DNA of 64,000 nucleotides from Aldehydirespirator sp965220345 (lineage in GTDB: Bacteria > Actinomycetota > Acidimicrobiia > Acidimicrobiales > Aldehydirespiratoraceae): positions 1,116,001 through 1,180,000 of the forward strand of contig OZ244822.1 in the NCBI GenBank assembly GCA_965220345.1, given 5' to 3'. Of this stretch, positions 39,201-41,886 are shown in pieces. Made by a program: the position numbers and the translations under genes. The notes beneath the pieces are model-generated. The model made no database searches. It was not told the origin of the DNA and saw only the letters and a program-made list of their open reading frames with translations. Within the stretch, counting starts at the first letter, position 1, and each line of letters starts with the position of its first letter.

Positions 39201-41877
39201 GTCGACTGCGTCTGCGAATGTGTCGATCCCGGTTCGTGCCGGTTCAGGCACCGCGTCGTCTGGTGATTACAGTTTGGGGAATAGTGGTGATATCACTATC
39301 ACGAGCGGTGAAACGTCGGGCACTTTCACGTTCACTGCAACCGATGACAGTATTGATGAAGATGCTGAGACTTTGACTTTGCAGCTTGGGACTTTACCTG
39401 CCGGGTATACGGCTGGTAGTCCTTCTAGCGTGTCGATCACGATTAACGATAATGACACTGCCGGTGTAACAATCACCGAAACCAGTGGTGGTACTTCTGT
39501 GGCTGAAAACGCTGGCACAGACACCTACACGGTAGTACTTGATACTCAACCAACACATGATGTAACAGTCACAGTCACCTCTGGCACACCCACAGCAGCG
39601 TTGGTTGATGGTCCTGATACACCTAACCCAGACAACCCGACAGCATCTGAAACGTTAACGTTCACATCTTCTAACTGGAACACTACACAAACAATCACTG
39701 TTACCGGTCAGGATGATGACATCCAAAATCCTGGCAGTCTCCGCAACGTAGTTATCACCCATGAAATCTCTTCCTCAGATACTAAATACAACGGATTATC
39801 TGACAAGACGGTAAACGTGTCTGTCGTTGATGACGACATCACCATCGTTGAGACGCGAATAGTCACTGTTACAGCCAATTCTCAGAGCGCTGTTGAAGGC
39901 GACAATACGGTGTTTACAGTCACTACGTCGCCGTCGCCTGTTGCGCCGCTAGCGGTGACCGTCAAAGTTTCGGAACGCAGCGGCGCAGGCCGAGATTTCG
40001 TGGCAACTGCCAACGAAGGCCAACTGACGGTGGTAGTGCCGATTTCTGGCAGTGTCGAAGTGATCGTCCCCACCGAGGATGACGACATTGATGAACCTGA
40101 CGGCGAAGTAATACTCGAAGTGCTCGCAAGTATCGGTTATGAGCCTGGAGTGGCTTCGCAGGCCGAAGCCAGAGTCATAGTGAATGACAACGAGCAGGTA
40201 CCTCCGAGCGACTACTATTATTTCACGTTGCATCATGGTGAAGTGATCTGTCGGGCGCCGCGTCCTAGCGTTGAAGATCTATTTGGTCCAGGCAAGACCG
40301 ATTATGACGAGTTGACTATCGCCGAGCGTATTGAGTATGCAGAAGCGTTGAGAACGCCGCAAGTGTTCTCGCCACCTAGCGGAATGATCGTTGAGTGGGA
40401 TAAGGACACATATGTGGTGGGTGAGGTGGCCACGCTGTCAATCAAGACCAGACTCAGTGAAAAGATGTGCCGAGATGTTGATTTCAGGTTCGTAACTAGT
40501 GCGTATCCACCTGGTGGAACTAGGTTATGCAGTTCCTGTGGCCCTAACCCGTTCGAATGGGGCTGGGTTGATGCACGCATCGCTATGGGCGAAAAGGAAA
40601 CTGAGTTGCGTTTCGTTCTTGAGCATCCAGGCACGATCTCGTATCAGCTTTATTGGCATTCGGGTCTGTCGGATATGAACATGTATGTTGACGGTTCGTC
40701 GTCTCCGCTTACGCAGATATCAACGGAATACAGTGCCTGGGGACCCACTGTGCAGGCCACAGTCTTGCCAAGACCTCAAAATGTTGAAGTGAGCGAAGCG
40801 AGCACCTGGTTCAAACTGGCAGCACGCGGTGAAGTGTCAAGCCCCACCACAGCGACACCGCCGAGAAGCGTGTCAATAGCTGCTGTTGGAGATGCCGTTG
40901 AGGGCGAAGACGCTCACTTCACTGTGACATTGAAGCCAGCACCAACAACCGAAGTGCCGATAACAGTGACTGTCATCCGAACCGAAGGCGATGACTTCTC
41001 GACGCAGACGCGCTCTGAGACCGTGCCGACAAGCGGGATTTTGCATTTCACGGTGCCTACTGTTGATGACGATGTTGACGGTACTAACGGTCAGATCACA
41101 GTAAAGATAAGCGCGATTGACGGCTACACGACGAGTGTGTCTACCGTCAGCGTGACAGTCACCGACAACGATTCTGATGACATTAGTGATGTCGAACCTG
41201 AAAGTGACCCTATAGACGACACCGACACCGTCGACCCCAGTGAAAGCGACGGCGACAGTAGTTCTGGCGATGCAACCGACTCTGATAGCGAAACCAGCGG
41301 TGACTCAGACTACGAAGTCGAAGAGGATAATAATCCCGAATCCGACAGCACTGATGAAACTACTCCACCTGTAGAAACTACTCCGCCTGTAGAAGTGTCT
41401 TTGAACACTGAGAAAACATCAATTTCGGAGTCCCACGAAGAAACCAAGTTCACTATCACACTCAGTCGTCAACTGACACAAGGCGAGTCGGTTACAGTGC
41501 CGATCAGTATCACAGGAGGCCAGCCTTCAGAGCATTGGAATGTGCAACTGCGTGCCGCGGACAACAGTGCTGGAGTGACGCGAACCGCTTCTGGAATTAA
41601 CTCTGAAGTGAAGTTCACCGCTGGCGGCCAAGTGGCGACATTAGTGCTGATCGGGCGTCCCAGTGCTGACACGGTTCAGCGCACTATCACTATCGCTATC
41701 GGCAGTGGTGACAGAGCCCCCAGCGCTGCTGGCGTGCCTGGAGGTGTTGTCGTGGGTGCCGCAACGGTGAAAGTGGCTCTGATTAACGATCCCACCATTC
41801 CGCTACCGGTGACGGTTTCGGTCGCCGATACTGAAGCCATCAGCGAAGAAACGGCTGCCCATGTCACAGTTCTGTGA
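9280..41877 (+). CDS. Giant exported repeat protein (10,865 aa) of Calx-beta and related domains
   Basis: One frame is open for 32.6 kb. A signal-peptide-like segment (RSLVLAVLTAALLAGGLG) near residues 58-75, after a long Arg/Trp-rich N-terminus, ends at AEAQ, so the protein is probably secreted or cell-surface. Most of it is Calx-beta-like repeats of ~100-130 aa with acidic DDD/DDE ends, which in the family bind Ca2+ and mediate adhesion. Cadherin-like plus Ig-like pairs lie at ~1361-1588 and ~4927-5100. A separate beta module occurs three times near the N-terminus (~110-260, ~587-760, ~1174-1343). Unusual domains lie at ~2567-2767 and ~10308-10507 (Cys-containing). An Asp/Ser linker (~10628-10708) precedes the last domain. 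No LPxTG, SLH or RTX end is present; the frame stops in the first strand of a new repeat. Start choice is uncertain: GTG 9280, ATG 9337, or ATG 9236 after a G-tract change. Confidence 0.85.
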   Translation: MDDSRSACGGGGLAKLRWVMPHLARLRLVRARWETPSWQTSRRAWTQLRWAKTNLRWRSLVLAVLTAALLAGGLGPAGLHLPELETRTAEAQTRRPLTFSSTSFTSSLLRGGAKGSDNVRRFQYTFLVTLPSGVYFEGLRRCAFELVGGKHVATLLALTGRNADNTDNCTAGGSNVTLPGRTIRINSAPAGVTIKRLEKTSTGAGTGTANLTLEFTEAALLNFKKKPLNTNTLAEFEIAISGHLLSTSILDLNNSNACRLVWTFGGERNTACPVPASTKISMLNPTIAVDIADESTDPPEVIDEGGTFNAYVDILGYVAGDDAGTATLGRMTPVPLKFTGTGITDSDIPADTEFVISSSTRLGQRFRWRQSFTAPNDNQVERDEDILVSIDEDKLLPLVSLATREGANEPQKRATIRDISAPIVELSVLDNEATEEVYSFPGPARLQVGLKNIDSTFRLQDGERLEVPIIVTPASQVLGTSYALDLVPTTGVSLQGSTVVFDGSQKGPATVEVLLIELDDPYSSGFANEMLTVDIPRAETSSTPGAPVLSSSGFQKASTGRRVGNDRIILIDDDRTGFNGTNLTSNEKRIKASNTRTWSGTSSSNSQTSSLNESQFTQVGASNNYELSFWLDLRTKLSSDSFSVGEWLQLGSASDPRGAWETKNGKTLATDLALRGGTTTIDSKEVTIGPSIELQNAPNGMTIHSVQRRTDLNRLRSTGVAYVTLRMTKEALEAFNRPQNFRIKIGGMLIDNCKNLSDARYIPYDLTDISPCYRAVARLSLNPAKEFVITESAGDTVVGDSPDAVDTYTIRLTRPPSTKVTITPTISDTSARATVSGALVFNPSDRGDDLTKTVTVTGDDDNADNPGGSPWPDVTISHTVSTTDSGYSSLSIGNVVADLVDDEPTVVSMKIVRGSDVLQETDTKSAASLEVALADDRTLKGSEELVIPLELFSDTGVKFTPSDQAHVTLTTADDWNPAGFDAQSTRPTFTLSAADIKSKTTVDVSPVDEREDDDEDPDVFTVRIVATPDGELEAKNFEGGVYVDTEAAAQRFVLFDSKSPLGIFAYPASLELDEGERATVEVRLTRPSTRTVTTAAASDAPAGAFEVVSGGTLNFVSDETKENAWSKPQQVTVAALDDADPYNAAFDLELKTQGLLSSKATVPVEITDDDQASGVLKSDKKLFGTSDFKRITSSGPWALTLPVDLAGDYVFAGTDRGGFSNPNFPNFCTQYDGPTSPCRRLAAAAKGANASIELVGAPRNLTIPTNEGLRVTGSGRGGNKGVVQLRLPSGSRASLPAAQVYDMTLRIGGKLIAGEKDPYGQTVTAQSDELCADAISLAQPGKCSPVELSLMVYPDNLPTAMDAVFVTVPEFELMENFSPSQDHELGTLLALDFNGDTVEYGLKMPHPAGFSIDTATGLLIYKKDAAGLDREDQDFTNGQVKLTATATSTGSSGSDTIVEQAILVTLLNEDEGAATVTLTSDSIGRVGTTMKVDSVSGDPDGDPTGDPAEIFEYQWQRSDDGVTWVDLTNSGATTDTYTVADADVDASGNSFVGKLLRVRVSYTDATDNPEEAFSQLTTTSKLAFIGPLLRISDANTVEGDTTDPATVTISVSGSTNKTSTGVARLSQPQQLVGNENLHAIFAIGRNDELLIPGEDFTDPSTGYVVEIDPAVEGVSWSAVSTANAAEQDPKLFVSVTFQAEPGKPAPSTADLDITFKADDNAEQSTYDLRLPRSNLTFKDSPCGSFCSSPPAYHSEITGDTKKFTATDDGDPKKVVKFAATSAELIEGTSSANRLTVNLDVTDPAAGSVDVIFTNSSAVYGTDFRYIGDATITTVNSTTRSFTLSWPKDTSTASFVLESFADANDELSRKHFILSLSNPTGGFSIASPISMSGIVVDDDATVISLSGGGARHEGVKDGGHIPTFTVQLSRSLERFRPSVGGTINEVVEVPLSFASSTGVTFGTMDGVGKVTGGDITWTLKTADSPGVSVTGLGTQNAVLTFTRTLDETVKTAVIELRKADTDSDTTDELVTVSLGDFSASTLTKTNLDTVQADASANTAIFGVIDQTNAVAGVSALPPTVKLLEGGTGQYYLALTTAPDAAVTITVASPDTDAVQLMKIDPPSGGPTAALQSDGTLEVTWPAPKDATDKSWMVPAPVGLRAPSDVDINDETVMVTHAVSGYAGVSSTGPVAGITVAENVVSVAAAQADEGDSLSFVVSMPTALTTAVTVPYTLADGRGDSNDPAYSVATGSSDGTSADYNNTAGSVTIPIGQTSVEITVATTDDDVYEGDHYLTLTLGTPTVSSGNAPPIRNADKSAIGTISDDADLPAIAFFRTVFSTSENAGTTTVTLTKTGTTLVPAIVTVTAADATATEGSDYKWPNDREVTFAPNEATQTFNIEIINDTDPESGAENFRLGFSDFEHAKAGSTTTGVVNIINGQEPHVSLSVDRTEILEGSFVVITVKVNPTAASAGISSFTVPLELKSGTGTAIAADVNFDNSGTVTIPASRSSVTTRLFAVADDTTEGSETLTVTFGTLPDGIYLDESEGAVTEIELTINEPPPVNELPADSPLIPTGVGPGESFRLLFSTATNTVTNRTFTATSSDIANYNNSIIAHAGQHGGSSVTNPSAIAPYAGLFVAVAETASVDVRANTDTESSDVEAPIYWVGGDKVADDYADFYDGDWDSETARNHRGGAVMTTATGDHWTGVPFGSGSNAGYPLGTTGANAANIAHGRLGDSTDGVGPLTGRRAAAANKLPLLGLSPVFTVEEGLRVQPASAAEGDPVTFTVLVPLAATADITVPYTLSDGRGLSNEAPGAEATGSADGTNADYNNTAGTVTIAKDATSATFEVATTDDDTYEGDHYFTVTLGTATTSDDSTPPPLSKKQGSATGTITDADDVPEVEFSATAVNATEGTDATLTVTTSDSRAADVTVNFSTAAGTLSTAGTDYTAVSAGTATLAHDANTATLTVTTLQDTIDEPTETFTVTLAASSDTTVGDDDTATVSIIDDDATVVSLTASGSLTEGDSSTSAEITLSFAAPVPVGETIAVPLQLTGSDGVTLSGTQNRDFDLAVKSGQAGVTLSDETTASPVVTVAVASDGSAVSSVVLTLTAVASRNDGDRAADSVTVALENAAAFQAESATTVDGGAAPHSSNNSATVTIVDKDPSSVTIARTDSGDLTEGASAAADRTARFTVTLNLALLAGESVTVPLVISGDGVTVDDFVLAAATGTGINTGVTLAGDSTLAPSVTFAGAGARVATIDLEIADDSIDEETEILAFALGDLTSSGLSANNPKSASVNLVDNDQFNVTLSEVQAHDFIREGSEPLPVRASGSSASSETDIWLRVTVNRALKASESLTVPIVFTGALAGDDIAVTCQDESMTEVSCGEFTSVATSTVVFAGPTAEMSHATLVITAMDDSDTTDEQVTVSIPASSTSGTPKLTTVGVSDAATGSGSSTFKIDDDDNNEDITVRLRGGGVIDGSISSGERSRVDLTVELSRALVADEIVIVKLDEALTTAASSDYDVAISGTGVSGTVDALRFDGSDESTVQIATLRFTSTGRDSGDQSADPTAGGDGDDVNGRVTVSVAATGHRSSFGLDIALYDDEDANTLDDVTTGVVIADDEATASQISFTDLADPPAALSTGSVAEGSNFEFRVALPAGFSGPVTVPLTYTHTSTVVGDFDDLPEEVFVPYGASSATVTISAVLDKETESSEAMTVSAGTAPPGFTTSATFTLTVTNEDYRPQISIAADAASITEGATASFTLTASLVPEADLTVNLMVTDSSDFVDDDDKGLKTVVIKAGKNSATFEVDTTSDTIDENDDDISVSIETGTGYLVDSTASSATTKVLDNDPTTVTLSALTLVKVIEQQAAAIPFLQLTLSKQLVEGETLKVPVVFSGAVLGESFMVTPYVGTKVEAGDFSTAEKSFFTFTGPTTSDSFVQFGLSYKDDDNDVDEELVVSIPTSSTTGSPRLGVTSIRDGVVGTGTFTYTIDDPADNEEISVRLRGGGVIDGSISSGAGSETDVIVELSRPLVDNEDATVVLSFDDMSTFPSDAVVLGGPGTSRHLLYFTWEASGDGVAASGSGKSMSLKFKGETGKTVQQATLKFISTGQETSDSLNKVEESSDNNHESVTISANPDDSNWRITPFLNLVAYDDGDPATLDDTTTRVLITDDDATDWPISFTDLDDPPTVLSTATVREGSDFMFKVALPKDVIGPVTIPLTYSSDSADKDDFDALPESVFIPYGASSSTVTISVVNESVTEGNETLTVSAGTAPPGFSTTAATFTLTVSDAEPVVTVTADAATVTEGAAANFTLTTDIAPLADLTVSLQVSEASGSDHVATDDEGTKTVVISAGMKSAAFSVSTVGDNNDEPNGLVTLSVLAGSGYSPGETSSASVRVHDDDNDGRNHEIVLEDLDGSALLATTGGINKGDDFTFRVRLVSGTGPVTVSLPTDSTTGLGISGTDFELPSSVTIPAGQSEVSVTLKTLDLSPRLSNFMIRLRPAAPDGFYVPASLVFVITVDAAIVEMRRLDTAEVDSTAAAEIALLERASAAPRYRQAEIEVKLRSPLKAGERVDVPLSISGTGIAPSDFSLSLKTGNSLNAGVTLEGATPLSPTVSFAGAGAQTAVLIFEATADDTTEDFETAILALGTLTQFRADTDTNVENGAGPNPEKSSVELVIVSEEDTPSVTITPTQPSVTVGAEAQFTVSVDPKQSYPVTVLYSHNATNYVGAVVGAPFKVPADAASATLSIATSNPKDLSAREQLTANLLAGAYVLGSTSSATLALVPAGVTIAGGSALSVVEDASDTDSFTVVLDSPLSCPSAYSPQCLGVKIESSDKSVVQVGIAAAGPFGSSIQLVFGDDDWDTPQSLFVRGVDDDVVNPGGSRTASLSFDVLSFDPLYAGVTEASLSVTVTDDNADGSVAVFDELPSDLMIAENSDGSTTAITVGSPVIATDPNGDSVSYSLAALTRLGSVPAGFEINASSGQISYSGSGSNLDRERRAEIVLVVVASSAGPDGSTPVAVRQEVSVTVTDVNEGQASVSVSGSTEAGRGTMRFVSLDGDPDGDANIVKSDITGLSFLWQTSANDGTSWQTATGTGYATASYSVATVDAGRLLRLQVSYTDGGSNSEVVHSASVTVVRVARVQALVSVVDAIATEGVAADKALITVGIDPLLSGEVLSVPLVFAGGGTPGTDFTVAKGSGSPSNASISAAGVVTFTGPVQGRARVEIVEITAASDQDSIGEQLTVSVGQMTASGPALTGASLIGTVVGSATLWLVEPASSRAVDVSVAPSDIAEGMSATVTATLPGGPLPNAVSVPLAVTGASVTQAEYTLSPVSVTIPAGSVSATTKLSAAIDDVLEGPESWTIGSGVLAAPLVAGTSATLNVVDATEELAADGTLSVELTAPITKAIEANPFKPALLRVSLSPRALVSGEKLTVSLSLSNSLSVGTDYNLKLRNSPSGVTLDATKNPATLTFTGPSVLVADIEVLALADNDERAETLTVTADKTVTKSGITADVSVSGRATIQLAEPETIYVSMSVNKNGIVSEDGPVIDGTKTGEKITVTVSLTAPALGSDLLVPLVVDQISADSSDYSVNVLPQSFRIDEAASSGDFIITALPDGKKEVAELITVRFHKDFIDNVPTGYRITDPTSVTIIIIDDDDPGVNITETSNSTSVPEDGSSTDSYSVMLDSRPTHDVTVTVSSGTPAAVLVDGPDTPNPDNPTASETLRFTSSNWYQAQEITVTGQNDNVDNPNDRRRVTITHAAKSSDTRYEGIKIDSVTVTVTDDDDPFGVTITESDSGTSVVEDAGTDTYSVVLDSQPTSDVTVTVTSGTPTALLVDGPDTPNPDNPTPSETLTFTTLNWNTAQEITVTGQDDNIDNPSDQRTVTITHEAKSSDSNYEGIKIDSVTVTVTDDDGPGVTITETLDSTSVAEDAGTDTYMVVLDSQPTSDVTVTVMSGTPSAVLVDGPDTPNPDNPTASETLTFTSSNWNEAQTVTVTGQDDDIDNPNDRRRVTITHTAKSSDSSYEGIKIDSVTVTVTDDDGPGIKLSAAELQVVEGGTVEYTVSLLSQPAHDVTLTAESGDSSVVTVSGTLTFTSLNWDTAQSFTVRAADDAADRPGLASQRVIITHSATSDDQIYNNVRVAPVTVAVSDDDPTEVTLAGSDDPMIFEISSESKANRAAEFTVTLSRALVAGERVDVPLVLSGTGITVGDFVLTRKSGDALNTGVTLRNATTLRPTVELSGSGARTATLIITARDDNRREGASETLRVTLGDLEAQSLGTNVDGGVVPSDDKDPSTADNTFDVVITDDDEPVVVSLTRSDSGAILEAGTSDADRQALFDVSLDRVLFAGERIAVPLVLSGTGITAGDLSVSLDTSNERSAGVQLVRRSGSDLALTLRFAAGARSARLVVVATADSLDESASETLTVALGDANAFTRAGASEATNVSGGVSPSSSQNSVSVTITDGDSPLQITLTASDKTLDEGDTTDTATVTVTLSRALVDGQSITVPVNYSGGLADNDFSVALSGSPNGVSLVSEPTVGFVVFEGSDDSSATSASLVFTAVQDNDSQDEQIALTLPAFSSRYRARGLASTVTVGDPKSQTLVVTDDDDDSAAAVLSTTALVITEGSSGTYTVKLSSVPTGKVTVAPLSDDESVAVVSGGPLVFTSSDWDTAKTLTVAAPKATQNMVDDVKDARKAVISHSVTASDDSVTVGDVTVTLVDDDPTVFSVDLPGLTAQQRPLWISETSGSAEVNISPVGRTAQFVAGETVEVPLVISGSATLGTDYTLSLKSPTPTGVSVLSTAPLTSTSPVIVFTGATAASIAATLVVTPTGDSTAEGFGESVVVSLGDTEAFNRSATNLDGGAIPDADNDSVTVNIADDDAGTAAVLVQHSDSDTTVVEDGDSDFYWVRLATDPAAAVTVTATAATSLRLRKSSSDAGSSSVTLSFTGGSSGNWWQPQKVFVTAVSDNTDRSTDVTAQITHSVTGYTSVSSAPSLSVTVVDDDPTVVVLSGSGTLVEGDPSVTAAVTVSLSRPLVAGEVAVVPLSLLSPTGAVLSSSRPRFREATWKVSGTGTSLVATGGSLRGFNRASAGIRFAGVGAQTATLTFAATSNKDRDDKDEIINVGIAASISSTSSATNLKGGLAASSTGSERSVRVNIRDDKTSLPSVSFAQAAYTATEASTSRTVTVTINTSTAPTANLPVTYTVTGTATADTDYTALSGTATIAANTTSTTFDVVIKDDSLDDDDETIILTLNTGNGYKLGTRKITTITITDDDDPAPSDVAVSLSVDNSGAVTEGGTLTVTATLGSAAAANVTIPVRAGSGTAATSDYSLGNSGDITITSGETSGTFMFTATDDSIDEDAETLTLQLGTLPDGYTAGSPSSVSITINDNDTAGVTITETSGGTSVAENAGTDTYTVVLDTQPTHDVTVTVTSGTPTAALVDGPDTPNPDNPTPSETLTFTSSNWNTTQTVTVTGQDNIIDDTSNRSSVITHTTASSDSNYSGVSVDSVTVTVTDDDAAPSAITLSVDADTNTNGVQTSVGEAGGAKTVRVTAMITSATRFATSQDVTVTVGAGSDSAVEGTDYSNVADQMITIAAGAASASITFTLTPMNDTTDEPAESISVTGTLTGVTFTNTNITITDDDATTVTLARDAGASVAEGTTLGYTLSLGRALVTGESLSVPLTFNSGSGAATRGTDYTLACIAATGVSCTNLNSGTATVVFTGRASASASVSITLTAETDSLVESPAETVDIGLGTPTATGLDGGATITDNAGSVTITDPVSTDIVVSLSVNNSAAISEGRSLTVTVTLGSAPSSNVMIPVIVSGGTAAVSDYRLSGSSVTVSSGATSGSVTLSAVDDELVEGDESLMLRLGVLPDGYRAGSSSSVTVTIRDNDFAVVRQGAVIVDVLDSTLPLVEGESVSYGVRLASEPLADVTVSAVSDDSSVVSVSDSLLFTSSNWNVKQFLTLTAVDNAVDRSGLDLEQVSVSHSTSSTDTVYSGLRVGVVRVRVVDDDPTVVSLRRVGSGDIVEGSSIPAEFELSLSRAPSKSSDGVERFSVPVRLSGSGFSSADVRITVVSPTGAANEASVVHDGLGGWFVRFDREDPTQKVKFWIYANQDGRDEPDETLTVALGNESAFGRAARGGGTNAYGGVAAHASSNSVSLKIVDGDDPLTASLSSSDTVLVEGDVSDQGLLRLRLSKPLRENESITVPLVFAGGVVGTDVTLALRSEGARGTVSGLSTVSLSGVSVTFRGPSSRSVDQTAEIIVTAVSDSDVISERVTVTTGTVTSTGLPSSRRAAGRVVLQITDTNALETAATVTISLAGGDSTARVLETSGSAEIVVSLTEAGQVVGVQPGDRVEVPLTVSGDATLGTDYTLALKSGNDVNTGVSVLPSALLSSSSPVLVFTQNASSAVLVLTATSDNAAEGSAARLFAETARIALANKTAFDRSANTIDALPASQPGSDPPEPQSVTVNIVDDDNTAAVVVAPATLSIIEGDSSGGSYQMVLSSAPSGSVTVTATAATGLQVSTSGSPSSTVQLTFSSSNWWQPQAVTVNATNNNNDDPQPSRSLAVSHSVSGYGTVTSAANINVTVVDDDPTTVTVSGGGTVVEADPSSSTTVTVMLGRVLVAGETVQIPLQLVSPTGAQLVTGRRFNRERTLVRRMLDWSVSGTGATVDIDRFAQTSRFGNRTNFVVTLTGVGAQTAVVTFTPAEVTDSDSSDETVNVSVASTINNPNRPSNVDGGLSASGTARIIIEDPAAGVTISKSTSTVDENAGTDSYTVVLDSRPAGAVTVAVTSDTATAVLLDGPDQPSGFTASETLRFTTSNWYTPQTVRIQAQNDDIDNPENKRTATLTHDIASTADSAYNGLADQEITVTITDDDAAASDVAVSLSVNNSGTVTEGGTLTVTATLGSAASANVTIPVRAGSGTAATSDYGLGNSGDIAISSGSLSGSFTFTATDDRVDEDAETLTLQLGTLPDGYTAGSPSSVNITINDNDTAGVTITETSGSTSVAENAGTDTYTVVLDTQPTHDVTVTVTSGTPTAALVDGPDTPNPDNPTTTETLTFTSSNWNTTQTITVTGQDNIIDDTSNRSSVITHTTASSDSNYSGVSVDSVTVTVTDDDAAPSAITLSVDADTNTNNVQTSVGEAGGAKTVQVTATITSATRFATQQSITVAVGAGTDSASEGTDYSNVADQTITIAAGAASASTTFTLTPTNDTIDEPSESISVTGMLTGVTFTNTNIGITDNDATTVTLARTDSGAIVEDTSASAAARSAEFTIVLGRALVAGERIDVPLAFTGTGITTGDFVLALKSGGSLNTGVTLTAANTLTPTVVLQNADARTATLVLTATDDASDEGDSETLTVALGDLAESSLGTNAAGGTEPSDDNDPNTTDNTFDVTITDDDDSAPSDVAVSLSVNNSGTVTEGGTLTVTATLGSAASANVTIPVRAGSGTAATSDYSLGNSGDITITSGALSGTFTFTATDDSIDEDAETLTLQLGTLPAGYTAGSPSSVNITINDNDTAGVTITETSGSTSVPEDGSSTDSYTVVLDSEPTHDVTVTVTSGTPTAALVDGPDTPNPDNPTTSETLTFTASNWNSAQTITVTGQDNIIDDTSNRSSVITHTTASSDSNYSGVSVDSVTVTVTDDDAAPSAITLSVDADTNTNNVQDSLSESGGAKTVQVTAMITSATRFATSQSVTVAVGAGTDSASEGTDYATVADLTITIPAGDASASITFTLTPMNDTTDEPTESISVTGTLAGVTFTNTDIGITDDDATTVTLARSDSGAITEDASASAAARSAEFTIVLGRALVAGERIDVPLAFTGTGITANDFSLALKSGGSLNTGVTLNAANTLTPTVTLQNAAARTATLVLTAADDASDEGDSETLTVALGDLAESSLGTNVAGDAEPSDDNDPNTTDNTFDVAITDDDDPAPSDVAVSLSVNNSGTVTEGGTLTVTATLGSTASANVSIPVRAGSGTASSGDYSLGNSGDITITSGETSGTFTFTATDDSIDEDAETLTLQLGTLPAGYTAGSPSSVSITINDNDTAGVTITETSGGTSVAENAGTDTYTVVLDTQPTHDVTVTVTSGTPTAALVDGPDTPNPDNPTASETLTFTSSNWNTTQTITVTGQDDDIQNPGSLRNVVITHEISSSDTKYNGLSDKTVNVSVVDDDITIVETRIVTVTANSQSAVEGDNTVFTVTTSPSPVAPLAVTVKVSERSGAGRDFVATANEGQLTVVVPISGSVEVIVPTEDDDIDEPDGEVILEVLASIGYEPGVASQAEARVIVNDNEQVPPSDYYYFTLHHGEVICRAPRPSVEDLFGPGKTDYDELTIAERIEYAEALRTPQVFSPPSGMIVEWDKDTYVVGEVATLSIKTRLSEKMCRDVDFRFVTSAYPPGGTRLCSSCGPNPFEWGWVDARIAMGEKETELRFVLEHPGTISYQLYWHSGLSDMNMYVDGSSSPLTQISTEYSAWGPTVQATVLPRPQNVEVSEASTWFKLAARGEVSSPTTATPPRSVSIAAVGDAVEGEDAHFTVTLKPAPTTEVPITVTVIRTEGDDFSTQTRSETVPTSGILHFTVPTVDDDVDGTNGQITVKISAIDGYTTSVSTVSVTVTDNDSDDISDVEPESDPIDDTDTVDPSESDGDSSSGDATDSDSETSGDSDYEVEEDNNPESDSTDETTPPVETTPPVEVSLNTEKTSISESHEETKFTITLSRQLTQGESVTVPISITGGQPSEHWNVQLRAADNSAGVTRTASGINSEVKFTAGGQVATLVLIGRPSADTVQRTITIAIGSGDRAPSAAGVPGGVVVGAATVKVALINDPTIPLPVTVSVADTEAISEETAAHVTVL
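9304..9315. repeat. G12 homopolymer tract in the first codons of the giant gene
   Basis: Twelve G residues encode four Gly codons in the frame from GTG 9280. One extra G would instead place ATG 9236 in frame with the long coding region. Confidence 0.9.
26278..27426 (+). repeat. Three tandem ~385-bp Calx-beta units in the giant gene
   Basis: Units start at 26278, 26665 and 27046 (387, 381 and 381 bp; 127-129 aa) and share long identical blocks such as VDGPDTPNPDNPT and IKIDSVTVTVTDDD. They are far more alike to each other than to most neighbouring domains. Confidence 0.85.
31138..32230 (+). repeat. Dispersed copy of the 1.58-kb super-repeat
   Basis: From SDVAVSLSVDNSG to TNITITDDDA this segment closely matches the start of the tandem units at 35959 and 37537, at DNA as well as protein level; after ~32230 it diverges into a different domain. 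Confidence 0.8.
35959..39720 (+). repeat. Tandem 1.58-kb super-repeat, ~2.4 copies, in the giant gene
   Basis: tctgatgtggct starts units at 35959, 37537 and 39118, spaced 1578 and 1581 bp (526-527 codons). Each full unit holds four domains in the same order (SDVAVSLSVNNSG, GVTITETSG, SAITLSVDADTNTN, VTLAR). The third copy stops after its second domain near 39720. Confidence 0.9.
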
Positions 41878-41886
41878 TCTGACAGC

